A stretch of DNA of 42,959 nt from the NCBI RefSeq assembly GCF_006874475.1, contig NZ_VIRM01000066.1, forward strand, positions 1 to 42,959. The letters are read 5' to 3'. Shown piece after piece: positions 16,680-24,347 of this stretch. Position 1 is the first letter of the stretch; the number at the start of each line of letters is the position of its first letter. The stretch is from Microbispora hainanensis (lineage in GTDB: Bacteria; Actinomycetota; Actinomycetes; Streptosporangiales; Streptosporangiaceae). The translations under genes and the position numbers were made by a program. The notes under the pieces are model-generated. The model searched no databases, was not told the origin of the DNA, and worked only from the letters and a program-made list of their open reading frames with translations.

Positions 16680-17505
16680 TCAGGCGCAGACGGAGCCGTT
16701 GAGCCTGAACTGCGCCGGGTTCGGGGTGACTCCCGTGTGGGTGCCGTTGAAGCCGATGGTGATCGAGGCACCGGCGGCGAGGTTCTTACCCCAGGCCGGG
16801 GCCTCCGCCGTCACCTGTGCGCCCGTCTGCGACCAGGTGGCCACCCAGCCCGAGGTCACCCGCTGGCCGGTGTCCGGGAAGGTGAACGCGAGCCGCCAGT
16901 CCCTGACGGGCTGGGCGCCCGTGTTGGTGATCGAGATGTTCACGGTCATCCCGCTGGACCAGGAGTACGCCTGGTAGGTCACCCGGCAGGCGCCCTGGGC
17001 CGGGACCGACGGCGAGGTCGTGACGATGACGTCGTTGTGGACCCGCACCGTCACGCTCTCGGACGCGGGCCCGGCCGCACCCTTCGTGTCCACGGCCACG
17101 ACGTGCAGCTCGTGGTCCTCGTAGGGGACGCCGTAGGGCGGCCACGGCAGGGCGAAGGTGCCCTCGGTGACCGCGGGCTGGAAGGTCGCCACGTTGGTCG
17201 TGCCTTCCCTGACGTAGTAGCAGGCGATGCCGTCCTCGTCGGTGGCGGGCGCCCAGCGCAGGGTGACCGAGGTCAGGAACACGTGGACGACCTCGGGCGT
17301 CCCCGGGGCGCTCGGCGGCGTGTTCTGCGGCGCCGCCGAGGAGGCCGGGCCGGTGTTGCAGGGCATCGCCGACGCGGCCGCCCGCAGCGGCGTCGTCACC
17401 GTCGCGGCTCCCGCCCCCGGTCTCTATCGCGACCGGCGCGAAGAGCGCGGCGGCCGCCAGGAGCACCGCCGTGAGCCAGGCGCTGATCTCCCTCTTCGAT
17501 CTCAT
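16680..17505 (-). CDS. Secreted FnIII-CBM2 carbohydrate-binding protein, with an apparent frameshift
   Basis: An intact secretion signal starts at ATG 17505 (MRSKREISAWLTAVLLAAAA, then LFAPVAIET), with GAGGG upstream. The rest of the protein is in another frame: PPSAPGTPEVVHVFLTSVTL opens a fibronectin type III domain with WPPYGVPYEDHELHVVAVDT, followed by a CBM2 module (CRVTYQAYSWSSGMTVNISI, WRLAFTFPDTGQRVTSGWVA, WGKNLAAGASITIGFNGTHT, ending LNGSVCA with the usual terminal Cys). Total length of 826 bases is one more than a multiple of three, so a single-base change near the G-rich run at about 17410-17432 separates signal from body. It may be a true pseudogene or a base-calling error. No catalytic domain is present. 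CBM2 modules bind cellulose or chitin. Confidence 0.75.
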
Positions 17506-17646
17506 CGTCGGCGTCCCTCGTGTCGGTCGACGGTCCCGGTGACGGCGATCGTCCACAGCGCAGGGGGGCCGGTCAACGTACGCCGGACTGGCAGGCCGTA
17601 CGCGCCTGGTGGGCCGGGCACGGCGCTGCAACTTTCATCCGCGGTT

Positions 17647-18057
17647 TCATCCGCGGCCTTCGAGGATCTCCAGGTAGTGGGCGTTGTGCATGATCCCGAG
17701 GATGTTGCCGAACGGGTCGGCGACCGAGGCCGTGACGAATCCGGGGCCGCGCTCCGTCGGCGCCTCGTGCTGTTTCGCGCCCATCGACAGCAACCTGTGC
17801 AGCGCCGCCGTGAGGTCGTCCACGTGCCAGTAGACGACGGCCCCGGCCGGCTCGGCCGCCGGGTGCGGCGCGTAGCGCCGATCGATGAAGCCGAGCTCGT
17901 GCCCATAGTCACCCAAGCGGAACTCGGCGTAGGCGAGCCGCCCGTCCGGAGCCCTGCGTTCGAAGTACGCCTCCACGCCGAGCACCTCGGCGTACCACTT
18001 CTTCGCCTCCTCGACGTCGTCGGCCCAGAAGCTCACGGTCGTCAGTCCGCGCAACAT
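17647..18057 (-). CDS. VOC-superfamily (glyoxalase/bleomycin resistance fold) protein
   Basis: The product has 136 residues forming two beta-alpha-beta-beta-beta modules: LTTVSFWADDVEEAKKWYAE with VEAYFERRAPDGRLAYAEFR, then VVYWHVDDLTAALHRLLSMG and ASVADPFGNILGIMHNAHYL. The DPFGN motif with the final ILGI strand is typical. Metal-binding residues are partly conserved, and no substrate can be assigned. The start ATG has AAGGGAG upstream. It is divergent from the WYL regulator at 18145, with a 5-5-5 inverted repeat in the shared 87-base gap, so control by that regulator is likely. Confidence 0.85.
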   Translation of the reverse strand: MLRGLTTVSFWADDVEEAKKWYAEVLGVEAYFERRAPDGRLAYAEFRLGDYGHELGFIDRRYAPHPAAEPAGAVVYWHVDDLTAALHRLLSMGAKQHEAPTERGPGFVTASVADPFGNILGIMHNAHYLEILEGRG

Positions 18058-18106
18058 CGGTTGCTCCCTTCCTCGGATCCTCGATGCGAACGCTAGACGG
18101 GCTTGA

Positions 18107-18121
18107 GGAACGTACGGTTCC
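18107..18121. promoter_or_regulatory. Short inverted repeat in the VOC/WYL divergent promoter
   Basis: GGAAC-GTACG-GTTCC lies 50 bases upstream of the VOC start and 24 bases upstream of the WYL-regulator ATG. Its position suits an operator for the WYL regulator, but the half-sites are only 5 bp. Confidence 0.3.
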
Positions 18122-18144
18122 GCAATGCGCGGGAGACTGTGGCC

Positions 18145-19098
18145 ATGCTGGAAACCTCCGTACGGCTGCTGCGGTTGCTGGCGCTGCTCCAGGCCCGGCC
18201 CGGGTGGTCCGGCGCCGAGCTCGCCGACCGGCTCGGCGTGACCACGAGGACCGTGCGCAACGACGTCGAACGGCTGCGCCACCTGGGATACGAGATCCCC
18301 TCCACCACCGGCACGGCCGGCGGATATCGGCTGGGCGCGGGGTCCTCCCTGCCTCCGCTGCTGCTGGACGACGAGGAGGTCGTCGCGGTCGTCGTCAGCC
18401 TGCAGGCCGCCGCGGGCAGCACCGTGACCGGCATCGAGGAGACCTCGCTGCGCGCGCTCACCAAGCTCCAGCGCATGCTGCCGTCCCGGCTGCGCCACCG
18501 GATCGAGGCCGTGCGCGCCGCGACGGTCGCGGTGCCGGGTCACGGTCCCACGGTGGACCCCGAGACGCTGATCGCGATCGCCGCGGCCGTCCGCGACCAC
18601 GAGACCCTGCGGTTCGACTACCTCGACCACCGAGGCGGCGAGGGACGCCGCACGACCGAGCCGCACCGGCTCGTCTTCACCGGCCGGCGCTGGTATCTGC
18701 TGGCCTGGGACGCCGACCGCCGCGACTGGCGGACCTTCCGCGCCGACCGGATGCGGCTCCGCGTCCCGAACGGCCCCCGCTTCACCCCGCGCGAACCGCC
18801 CGAGGGCGACGCCGCCGCCCACGTCGTACGCGGAGCGGGTTCGGCCGCCTGGAGGCACCGGGCGGTCGTACGGCTGCACGTGCCCGCCAAGGTCGTGGGC
18901 GCGCGGCTCACCGCCGCGGCCGGACTGCTGCGCGCCGACGGCGCGGACGCCTGCGTGCTGGAGACCGGCGGCGACTCGCTCCACAACCTGACGGCCTTCC
19001 TCACCGCGCTCGACGTGCCCTTCACCGTGCTCGACCCGCCCGAGCTGCGCGATCACCTGCGTGCGCTGGCCGGGCGCTACCTCGCCGCGTCGAGCTGA
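18145..19098 (+). CDS. YafY-type HTH-WYL transcriptional regulator
   Basis: The product has 317 residues. The N-terminal HTH_11 domain (SVRLLRLLALLQARPGWSGA, LADRLGVTTRTVRNDVERLR, LGYEIPSTTGTAGGYRLGAG) is followed by the WYL domain from about 135 (HETLRFDYLDHRG, TTEPHRLVFTGRRWYLLAWD, RDWRTFRADRM) and the C-terminal WCX domain. WYL domains sense ligands, often nucleic acids or nucleotides, in stress and defence regulation. The start ATG has GGGAG ten bases upstream. Divergent orientation from the VOC gene suggests it regulates that gene, a common pairing. Confidence 0.92.
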   Translation: MLETSVRLLRLLALLQARPGWSGAELADRLGVTTRTVRNDVERLRHLGYEIPSTTGTAGGYRLGAGSSLPPLLLDDEEVVAVVVSLQAAAGSTVTGIEETSLRALTKLQRMLPSRLRHRIEAVRAATVAVPGHGPTVDPETLIAIAAAVRDHETLRFDYLDHRGGEGRRTTEPHRLVFTGRRWYLLAWDADRRDWRTFRADRMRLRVPNGPRFTPREPPEGDAAAHVVRGAGSAAWRHRAVVRLHVPAKVVGARLTAAAGLLRADGADACVLETGGDSLHNLTAFLTALDVPFTVLDPPELRDHLRALAGRYLAASS

Positions 19099-19123
19099 TG
19101 GCGAGCGGATAACGTGTGAGGCC

Positions 19124-20044
19124 ATGCCGGACGAGATATCTGCCGCAGACGACGACATCCGACGCGTGACCGCGTTCTGGCGGGAACTGGGCCTGCCCGG
19201 CCTGATCGACATCCACACCCACTTCATGCCGGAACGCGTCCTGGCCAAGGTGTGGGCCTACTTCGACTCCGCCGGGCCGCTGGTCGGCCGGCCCTGGCCC
19301 ATCACCTATCGGCTGGCCGAGGACGACCGCGTCGAACGGCTCAGGGCGTTCGGCGTGCGCGCGTTCACCTCCATGCTCTATCCGCACAAGCCGGGCATGG
19401 CGGAGTGGCTGAACGACTGGGCCGCCGATTTCGCCGCCCGGGTGCCCGGCTGCCTGCACACGGCGACGTTCTTCCCCGAGCCCGGCGCCGGGCGCTACGT
19501 CGCGCGGACGATCGAGCGGGGCGCCCGGGTGTTCAAGGCGCACCTCCAGGTCGGCGCGTACGACCCGAACGACCCGCTGCTCGACGACGTCTGGGGGCTG
19601 CTGGAGGACCACGGCATCCCGGTGGTGACGCACTGCGGGTCGGGCCCGGCTCCCGGACCGCACACCGGGCCGGAACCCATCGCGGCGCTGCTCTCCCGGC
19701 ATCCCCGGCTGCCGCTCGTGATCGCCCACATGGGCACGCCCGAGTATGCCGAGTTCCTCGCCCTGGCCCTGCGGCATCCGGCGGTCTTGCTGGACACGAC
19801 GATGGCCTTCACCGGCTTCACCGAGGAGACCGCGCCCTTCCCCCGGACGGCCGTCCCGCTGCTGCTGGAGCTGCAGGACCGCGTCCTGCTCGGCACCGAC
19901 TTCCCCAACATCCCCTATCCGTACGGGGACGCGCTGACGGCCCTGGCCGGCCTGGACCTGGGGGACGAGTGGCTGCGCGCCGTCTGCCACGACAACGCCG
20001 CCAAGATCTTCGGCCTCGGTCAGGCCGGGGACATGACCTCGTAG
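19124..20044 (+). CDS. Amidohydrolase-2 family metal-dependent hydrolase
   Basis: The product has 306 residues with a TIM-barrel fold. The first strand carries the HxH metal motif in LIDIHTHFMPE; later motifs are VFKAHLQVGAY, VVTHCGSG, LVIAHMGTPEYAEFL, and the terminal Asp in LLGTDFPNIPYPYGDAL. The layout matches amidohydrolase family 2 (ACMSD/decarboxylase-like), which hydrolyse or decarboxylate cyclic substrates; the substrate is unknown. ATG start 25 bases after the WYL-regulator stop, so the two are probably cotranscribed. Its 3' end overlaps the convergent VOC gene by 25 bases. Confidence 0.88.
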   Translation: MPDEISAADDDIRRVTAFWRELGLPGLIDIHTHFMPERVLAKVWAYFDSAGPLVGRPWPITYRLAEDDRVERLRAFGVRAFTSMLYPHKPGMAEWLNDWAADFAARVPGCLHTATFFPEPGAGRYVARTIERGARVFKAHLQVGAYDPNDPLLDDVWGLLEDHGIPVVTHCGSGPAPGPHTGPEPIAALLSRHPRLPLVIAHMGTPEYAEFLALALRHPAVLLDTTMAFTGFTEETAPFPRTAVPLLLELQDRVLLGTDFPNIPYPYGDALTALAGLDLGDEWLRAVCHDNAAKIFGLGQAGDMTS

Positions 20045-20394
20045 AGGTTGCGCGCCGCGTCGACGAAGAACAGCCCGCGCGGGCACAGCGGGTGATCGAT
20101 GCGGCCGTTGCCGGGGTCGACCGGATCGTTGCCGTACGGCACCCCGGCCTCCCGCAGTCGGGCCAGGATCCCGTCGAACGTGTCGGGATCCACGTCGAAG
20201 GCCAGATGCACGCCGACGGGCTCCGCCACGGTCATGAAGTCCAGGGTCAGCGTGTCGTTCACCCGTACGGGGGCGAAGTGGCCGTTCCGCCCGGCGGGCG
20301 GCAGCTCGGTCAGGCCCATGATCGAGGCGAAGAACCGGGCCGCCTCGCGGTTGTCGACGGCGGGGACGATCGTGTGGTTCAGCGTGATGGTCAT
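20020..20394 (-). CDS. VOC-superfamily protein
   Basis: This is a 124-residue glyoxalase-fold protein: LNHTIVPAVDNREAARFFAS, FAPVRVNDTLTLDFMTVAEP, HLAFDVDPDTFDGILARLRE and GLFFVDAARNLYEVMSP. The pattern His...Glu...His...Glu of VOC metal sites is present at His7, His64 and the terminal Glu. The substrate is unknown. The start ATG overlaps the TGA of the upstream TetR gene (ATGA), so the two are translationally coupled and probably form one autoregulated unit. Confidence 0.87.
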   Translation of the reverse strand: MTITLNHTIVPAVDNREAARFFASIMGLTELPPAGRNGHFAPVRVNDTLTLDFMTVAEPVGVHLAFDVDPDTFDGILARLREAGVPYGNDPVDPGNGRIDHPLCPRGLFFVDAARNLYEVMSPA

Positions 20395-21035
20395 GCCGTG
20401 CTCCCGGGGGTCTTGAGCGTGCCGTGCAGCAGGATGTCCACGAGCTCCTCGGGGGACGCCTCCACGCCTCCGGAGGTGGCCTGGGGACGGACGAAGAGCA
20501 TTCCCATGAAGACGGAGGCGATCTTTTCGGGCTCCAGGCGCAGCGCCGCCCGATCGGGTTCGATCAGCTCGACCATCGCCTCGTGGATCGCCCTCATCGA
20601 GGCCTCCCTGCCTCGCGAGGCACCGCCGCCTCCGGGCCTGTCTTCCGGGGCCTGCCTGCCACCACGTTCGGGGCGGTGGCCGGTGCCGTGCAGGGCGCCG
20701 ATCACGGCCCCCATGCGTTCCAGGTGGGCGCGCAGCGCCTCGACCGCCTGCGCCAGCCGGTCGGCGAGCGGGTCGTCCAGGGAGATCGAGGCCAGTTCAC
20801 GCAGCACGTGACCCGGGTCCGTCGCCTCGGTCACGCACGCGTCGAGCAACTCGTCCTTGTCGGCGAAGACCCGGAAGACCGTGCCCTCGCCGATTCCGGC
20901 GGCCCGGGCGATCTGGCTGGTGGTGACGGCGGCGCCGCGCTCGGCGACCAGTGGGAGCGCGGCCGCGACGATCATCGCCCTGCGCTGCTCGGTGCTCATG
21001 GCCGGCGCACGCCGGCGGGTAGTGGTGTCCGTCAT
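20391..21035 (-). CDS. TetR-family transcriptional regulator
   Basis: The product has 214 residues. The N-terminal HTH is complete: RRAMIVAAALPLVAERGAAV, TTSQIARAAGIGEGTVFRVF, ADKDELLDACV. The C-terminal ligand domain includes a Gly/Arg-rich loop (PERGGRQAPEDRPGGGGASR), probably disordered. ATG 21035 is used; an in-frame TTG 9 bases upstream is an alternative. A perfect 22-base palindrome sits 13 bases upstream of the start, strong evidence of autoregulation. The coupled VOC gene is the most likely target. Confidence 0.92.
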   Translation of the reverse strand: MTDTTTRRRAPAMSTEQRRAMIVAAALPLVAERGAAVTTSQIARAAGIGEGTVFRVFADKDELLDACVTEATDPGHVLRELASISLDDPLADRLAQAVEALRAHLERMGAVIGALHGTGHRPERGGRQAPEDRPGGGGASRGREASMRAIHEAMVELIEPDRAALRLEPEKIASVFMGMLFVRPQATSGGVEASPEELVDILLHGTLKTPGSTA

Positions 21036-21047
21036 GCCCTTCAACGT

Positions 21048-21069
21048 ACGGAGTGAGTGCTCACTCCGT
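21048..21069. promoter_or_regulatory. Perfect TetR-type operator
   Basis: The half-site ACGGAGTGAG is followed by a 2-base spacer TG and its exact complement CTCACTCCGT. It lies directly upstream of the TetR gene, in the 46-base gap that also separates that gene from the sensor kinase stop. Autoregulation of the tetR-VOC pair is the natural inference. Confidence 0.75.
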
Positions 21070-21081
21070 CAAATGAATTGT

Positions 21082-22527
21082 TCAGCACGGCCCGCGAGAG
21101 TCGTTCTCACTGGGGACGCCGCCGTCGGCCGGAGCCGCCGTCGCCGGGTCGCACACCGCCGGGAGGCGCATGACGAAGCGAGCGCCGACAGAGCTGTCCT
21201 CGATTCTCAGGCTGCCCCCGTGGGCCTCCGCGATCTGCCGGGCGATCGACAGCCCCAGCCCCGCGCCCCCGGCGTTCCTGCTGCGCGCCGCGTCCAGCCT
21301 GGTGAACCGGTCGAACACCATCTCGCGTTTGTCCCGGTCGATGCCCGGCCCGTCGTCACCGACCTCCAGCACCGCGGTGCCGCGCCCCTCGCCGGGCTCG
21401 TGCCGTACGGACACGCTGACCGTCGACCTGGCATGCCGTTCGGCGTTGTCGAAGAGGCTGGTCAGCAATCGGGCGAGACGCACCCTGTCGCCGGCCACGA
21501 TGACGCCGGGTTTGAGGGCGCATTCGTATCGCTTGGTCTTCTGGGCGCGGCCCCGCAGCTCCGCGGCCACGAGCACGGCCAGATCGATCGTGGCCTGTTC
21601 GCCGTAGACACCGTGGTCCAGCCGCTCGATGGTCAGCAGGTCGTGCACGATCGCCTCCAGCCGCTCGAGGCTGGGCAGGATGGCCTCGCCCAGTTGGGGC
21701 ACGCTGGTCTCCTCCGGCGCGAGGAGGCCGTCCTCCACCTCGGCACGCATGGCCGCTATCGGGGTGCGCAGATCGTGGGAGGCGTTGGAGACGAACTGGC
21801 GCTGGTGTTGCAGCGCGCTCTGCACCTGCTGCAGCGCGCTGTCCAGCCGGCTCAGCGTACGGTTGACGCTCTCGGCCATCGCCCGGATCTCGTCCTGCGC
21901 GGACGGCATCGGCACCCGGCGGCTGGGGCAGGTCTCGTTGATCTCGTCCAGTTCCCCGCGGATGGCGTCGACCGGCCTGAGCGATGCCCGCACGTCCCGG
22001 TAGCCCAGATAGGTGATGGCCCCGGCCAGCGCCGCCGCGCTCAGTCCCACCAGCGCGGCCAGCCAGGGATCGACCCACGGCGGCACCTGCGGGGCCGCGC
22101 TGTAGACCAGCCATCTCTGGCCCGGGCGGTGCGCCCACTGCGCCACGACGACGTTGCATCCGGGGACCGCGAAGTCGTCGCCGCAAACGATACGGGTGGC
22201 GCTGTTCCTGGTGTCCGGCGGAATGAAGGTCGCCATCCTCGGCTTACCCCGCATGTTCGCGGTCGCGGCGACCACCCGGCCGGACGGGTCGACCACCTGG
22301 AGATCGCGGCTCTTGTACACGTCGAGCGGATAGGTCAACTCCCCCCGCTCGATCTGGACGGCCACGCGGCCGCCCGCCGCCGAGATCTCCCTCTCGACGT
22401 CGTCGCTGGCCCAATGATGGACGCCCGTCATTATGGACACGGCCAGCAGCGCGCACAGGAAAGTCGCCATCAGCCCGGTGAACAGGGTGATGCGAAACGT
22501 GATGGAGAAGCGGTCGTGCAGGCGCAT
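21082..22527 (-). CDS. HAMP-containing sensor histidine kinase without an adjacent regulator
   Basis: The product has 481 residues. A membrane helix at about 10-36 (ITLFTGLMATFLCALLAVSI) is followed by an extracytoplasmic domain to about 160 and a second helix (PWLAALVGLSAAALAGAITY). HAMP follows (YRDVRASLRPVDAIRGELDE), then HisKA with His251 (FVSNASHDLRTPIAAMRAEV) and HATPase_c with DNAERHA, VGDDGPGID and GLGLSIARQIAEAHGG. The sensor domain holds two Cys (VCGDDFAVPGC) that may form a disulfide. ATG start with GGGGGGAGG upstream. An OmpR-type regulator normally precedes such kinases; none is found on either side, so it is an orphan. Confidence 0.92.
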   Translation of the reverse strand: MRLHDRFSITFRITLFTGLMATFLCALLAVSIMTGVHHWASDDVEREISAAGGRVAVQIERGELTYPLDVYKSRDLQVVDPSGRVVAATANMRGKPRMATFIPPDTRNSATRIVCGDDFAVPGCNVVVAQWAHRPGQRWLVYSAAPQVPPWVDPWLAALVGLSAAALAGAITYLGYRDVRASLRPVDAIRGELDEINETCPSRRVPMPSAQDEIRAMAESVNRTLSRLDSALQQVQSALQHQRQFVSNASHDLRTPIAAMRAEVEDGLLAPEETSVPQLGEAILPSLERLEAIVHDLLTIERLDHGVYGEQATIDLAVLVAAELRGRAQKTKRYECALKPGVIVAGDRVRLARLLTSLFDNAERHARSTVSVSVRHEPGEGRGTAVLEVGDDGPGIDRDKREMVFDRFTRLDAARSRNAGGAGLGLSIARQIAEAHGGSLRIEDSSVGARFVMRLPAVCDPATAAPADGGVPSENDSRGPC

Positions 22528-22746
22528 CCTCCCCCCTTCTGGCCAGTGGACCATATGAGGTGGAAAGAACCGGAAAAGAGATGACTGTCCTTTACTGGTA
22601 GGCCGCCACGGCCCATCCACGTCTCCGGGGGAACACCAAGAATTCCCCGCCTCTCGTCCGCGTGTGCACCTGTGCGGGCCCCCGCGCCGCGACTCGCCCG
22701 GCCCGATGTGGTGCGTCATCCCGGAGGTGAACAGGCTCACAAAAAC

Positions 22747-22761
22747 GAGTACAGTGTACTC
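22747..22761. promoter_or_regulatory. Perfect palindrome upstream of the patatin-like gene
   Basis: GAGTACA-G-TGTACTC is a perfect 7-1-7 inverted repeat 53 bases upstream of the ATG at 22815. Its core AGTAC-N-GTACT style is typical of TetR-family operators in actinobacteria. No regulator gene is adjacent, so the cognate protein is unknown. The rest of the 287-base gap (22528-22814) shows nothing else recognisable. Confidence 0.55.
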
Positions 22762-22814
22762 AGTTTCCCTCATCTCAACCATGTCGCCGTGATTCGACAA
22801 GCAGGGAGAGGCCG

Positions 22815-23675
22815 ATGGGCGGGAGAGCGCTGGTTCTCGGCGGCGGCGGGCCGACCGGGATCGCCTGGGAGGCAGGTGTCCTCGCCGGCTTGGCCGAGCA
22901 GGGCATCGACGTACGCGACGCCGACCTCGTCGTCGGCACCTCCGCCGGCGCCGTGGTGGGAGCCCAGATCGCCGCGGGCCTCCATCCCGAGCAGCTGATG
23001 GAGGCACAACTCGCGCCAGCAAATGGCGAGCGCCTCGTGAAACCGACGGCCATGGGGGTAATGCGACTGATTTGGTCGCTCAAGAGGTCAAAGAGCCCCC
23101 AGGAATTCGGCATACGAATGGGGCGTATTGCGCGAACTGCGGTTACGGCGCCCGAAGAGGAGCGCCTTGCGGAGATCGGGCGCCGGCTCGGAGAGGTCCG
23201 CGACTGGCCGAAAACGCGCTTTCTGGTCCCCGCCGTGGACGCCGACTCGGGGGAACCGGCCATCTTCGACGCCGAAAGCGGGGTCGACCTGGTGCACGCG
23301 GTCGCAGCCGGCACAGCCGCGCCGGGCATCCGGCCTCCGGCGTCGATCGGCGGGCGCACGTACATCGACGGTGGGATGCGATCCCCCGGCAACGTCGACC
23401 TGGCAGCGGGTCACGACCGCGTCATCGTGATCGCCCCGCTCACCCGCGGCGGTGGCCCCCTGACCGGCGTGGAGGAGCAGATCGCCCAACTGGGGGCGGG
23501 AACCCGCGCCGTTCTCATCACCGCAGGACCCGCTCGCTGGCGTGAGATCACGGGGAAGGGGCTGGGCGGCATGCTCGACCCGTCCCGTCGTGCACCCGCG
23601 GCCACGGCCGGCAAGGCCGAAGGCATCCGCGTGGCCGCCGAAGCCGCCAACGTGTGGAACGCCCCTCCGCATTAG
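22815..23675 (+). CDS. Patatin-like phospholipase (RssA/YchK type)
   Basis: The product has 286 residues. The oxyanion loop GGGGPTGIAWEAGVLAGL, nucleophile elbow GTSAGA with Ser43, and catalytic Asp185 in YIDGGMRSPGNVDLA make a complete Ser-Asp dyad. Patatin-like enzymes hydrolyse acyl esters of membrane lipids. The protein has no signal peptide and is presumably cytoplasmic. The start ATG follows AGGGAGAGGCCG. It stands alone, with no nucleotide cyclase nearby, so the CBASS-effector role known for some patatins is not supported. A palindromic operator upstream suggests inducible expression. Confidence 0.9.
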   Translation: MGGRALVLGGGGPTGIAWEAGVLAGLAEQGIDVRDADLVVGTSAGAVVGAQIAAGLHPEQLMEAQLAPANGERLVKPTAMGVMRLIWSLKRSKSPQEFGIRMGRIARTAVTAPEEERLAEIGRRLGEVRDWPKTRFLVPAVDADSGEPAIFDAESGVDLVHAVAAGTAAPGIRPPASIGGRTYIDGGMRSPGNVDLAAGHDRVIVIAPLTRGGGPLTGVEEQIAQLGAGTRAVLITAGPARWREITGKGLGGMLDPSRRAPAATAGKAEGIRVAAEAANVWNAPPH

Positions 23676-23766
23676 GACATGTGCGACAGAGGCGCGGGTG
23701 GCGGCTTGCATCCGTAAGGCAACGTGTATCCACGCCCTGCCGTCATCAGCGGTACAACTGTGCCTC

Positions 23767-24231
23767 ATGGATCCGCTGAAGCTGCAGGAGGCGCTGGACC
23801 AGCTCTTCGACCAAGCCCTGCTCCATCACGGATTCGTGAACTACGCACGCGACTACGAGCTCGTGATCCTCCCGATGGCCGGCCCCGGAACCGAGCTCAT
23901 GCCACCGACGCTGCGTTACCAGTTCCGCTACTGCGTGCAGGCCAACTGCGTCACAACCGTGCCGTCCCACACCTGGCACGAGTCCCTCGATGACCGGCTC
24001 ACCATCTACGAGACCGGAGTTACCCTCGACGGATACGTCTGGGGAGTCAACTCACAGACGCTCTACCCCGGGGCCGAGCTCGTCGCCGACTCGTCGACCG
24101 CCCGGGACTGGGCCGCAGCCGTCGGCATCGACTTCCATGAGGTGCGGATCCAGACCAACGTTCACGACCTCACCCTGGTCTTCTCCGACCTGCGGATCGA
24201 GAACATCCCGCCCGAACCACACGTATCGTGA
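23767..24231 (+). CDS. YxiG-like domain protein
   Basis: This is a 154-residue soluble protein. LQEALDQLFDQALLHHGFVN, YARDYELVILPMAGPG, YQFRYCVQANCVTTVPSHTW, DGYVWGVNSQTLYPGAELVA and VHDLTLVFSDLRIENI match actinobacterial proteins annotated as YxiG-like. In Bacillus, YxiG lies in the wapA toxin-immunity region, which hints at an immunity-type role, but nothing here proves it; no toxin gene is adjacent. ATG start, no strong ribosome binding site. Family recognition is moderate, function unknown. Confidence 0.7.
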   Translation: MDPLKLQEALDQLFDQALLHHGFVNYARDYELVILPMAGPGTELMPPTLRYQFRYCVQANCVTTVPSHTWHESLDDRLTIYETGVTLDGYVWGVNSQTLYPGAELVADSSTARDWAAAVGIDFHEVRIQTNVHDLTLVFSDLRIENIPPEPHVS

Positions 24232-24347
24232 CCGGCGCGGCCGTTTATTCCGGGCTCCTCGGCTCCATCATGCCCACGGCTTGGGCGGTGAACGGCGAGA
24301 TCTAACCCCTGACTCGCCTGATCCCGCAACAACAGGTTGCCGACGGA

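Noticed and set aside
17647..19248. Long minus-strand extension of the VOC gene to 19248
   Set aside because: Homology begins at the ATG at 18057 with a good ribosome binding site; the rest is antisense to the WYL regulator.
22815..24231. Patatin plus neighbour as an anti-phage (CBASS-like) system
   Set aside because: No nucleotidyltransferase/cyclase, ubiquitin-like or HORMA partner is nearby; the YxiG-like gene is not a known defence component.
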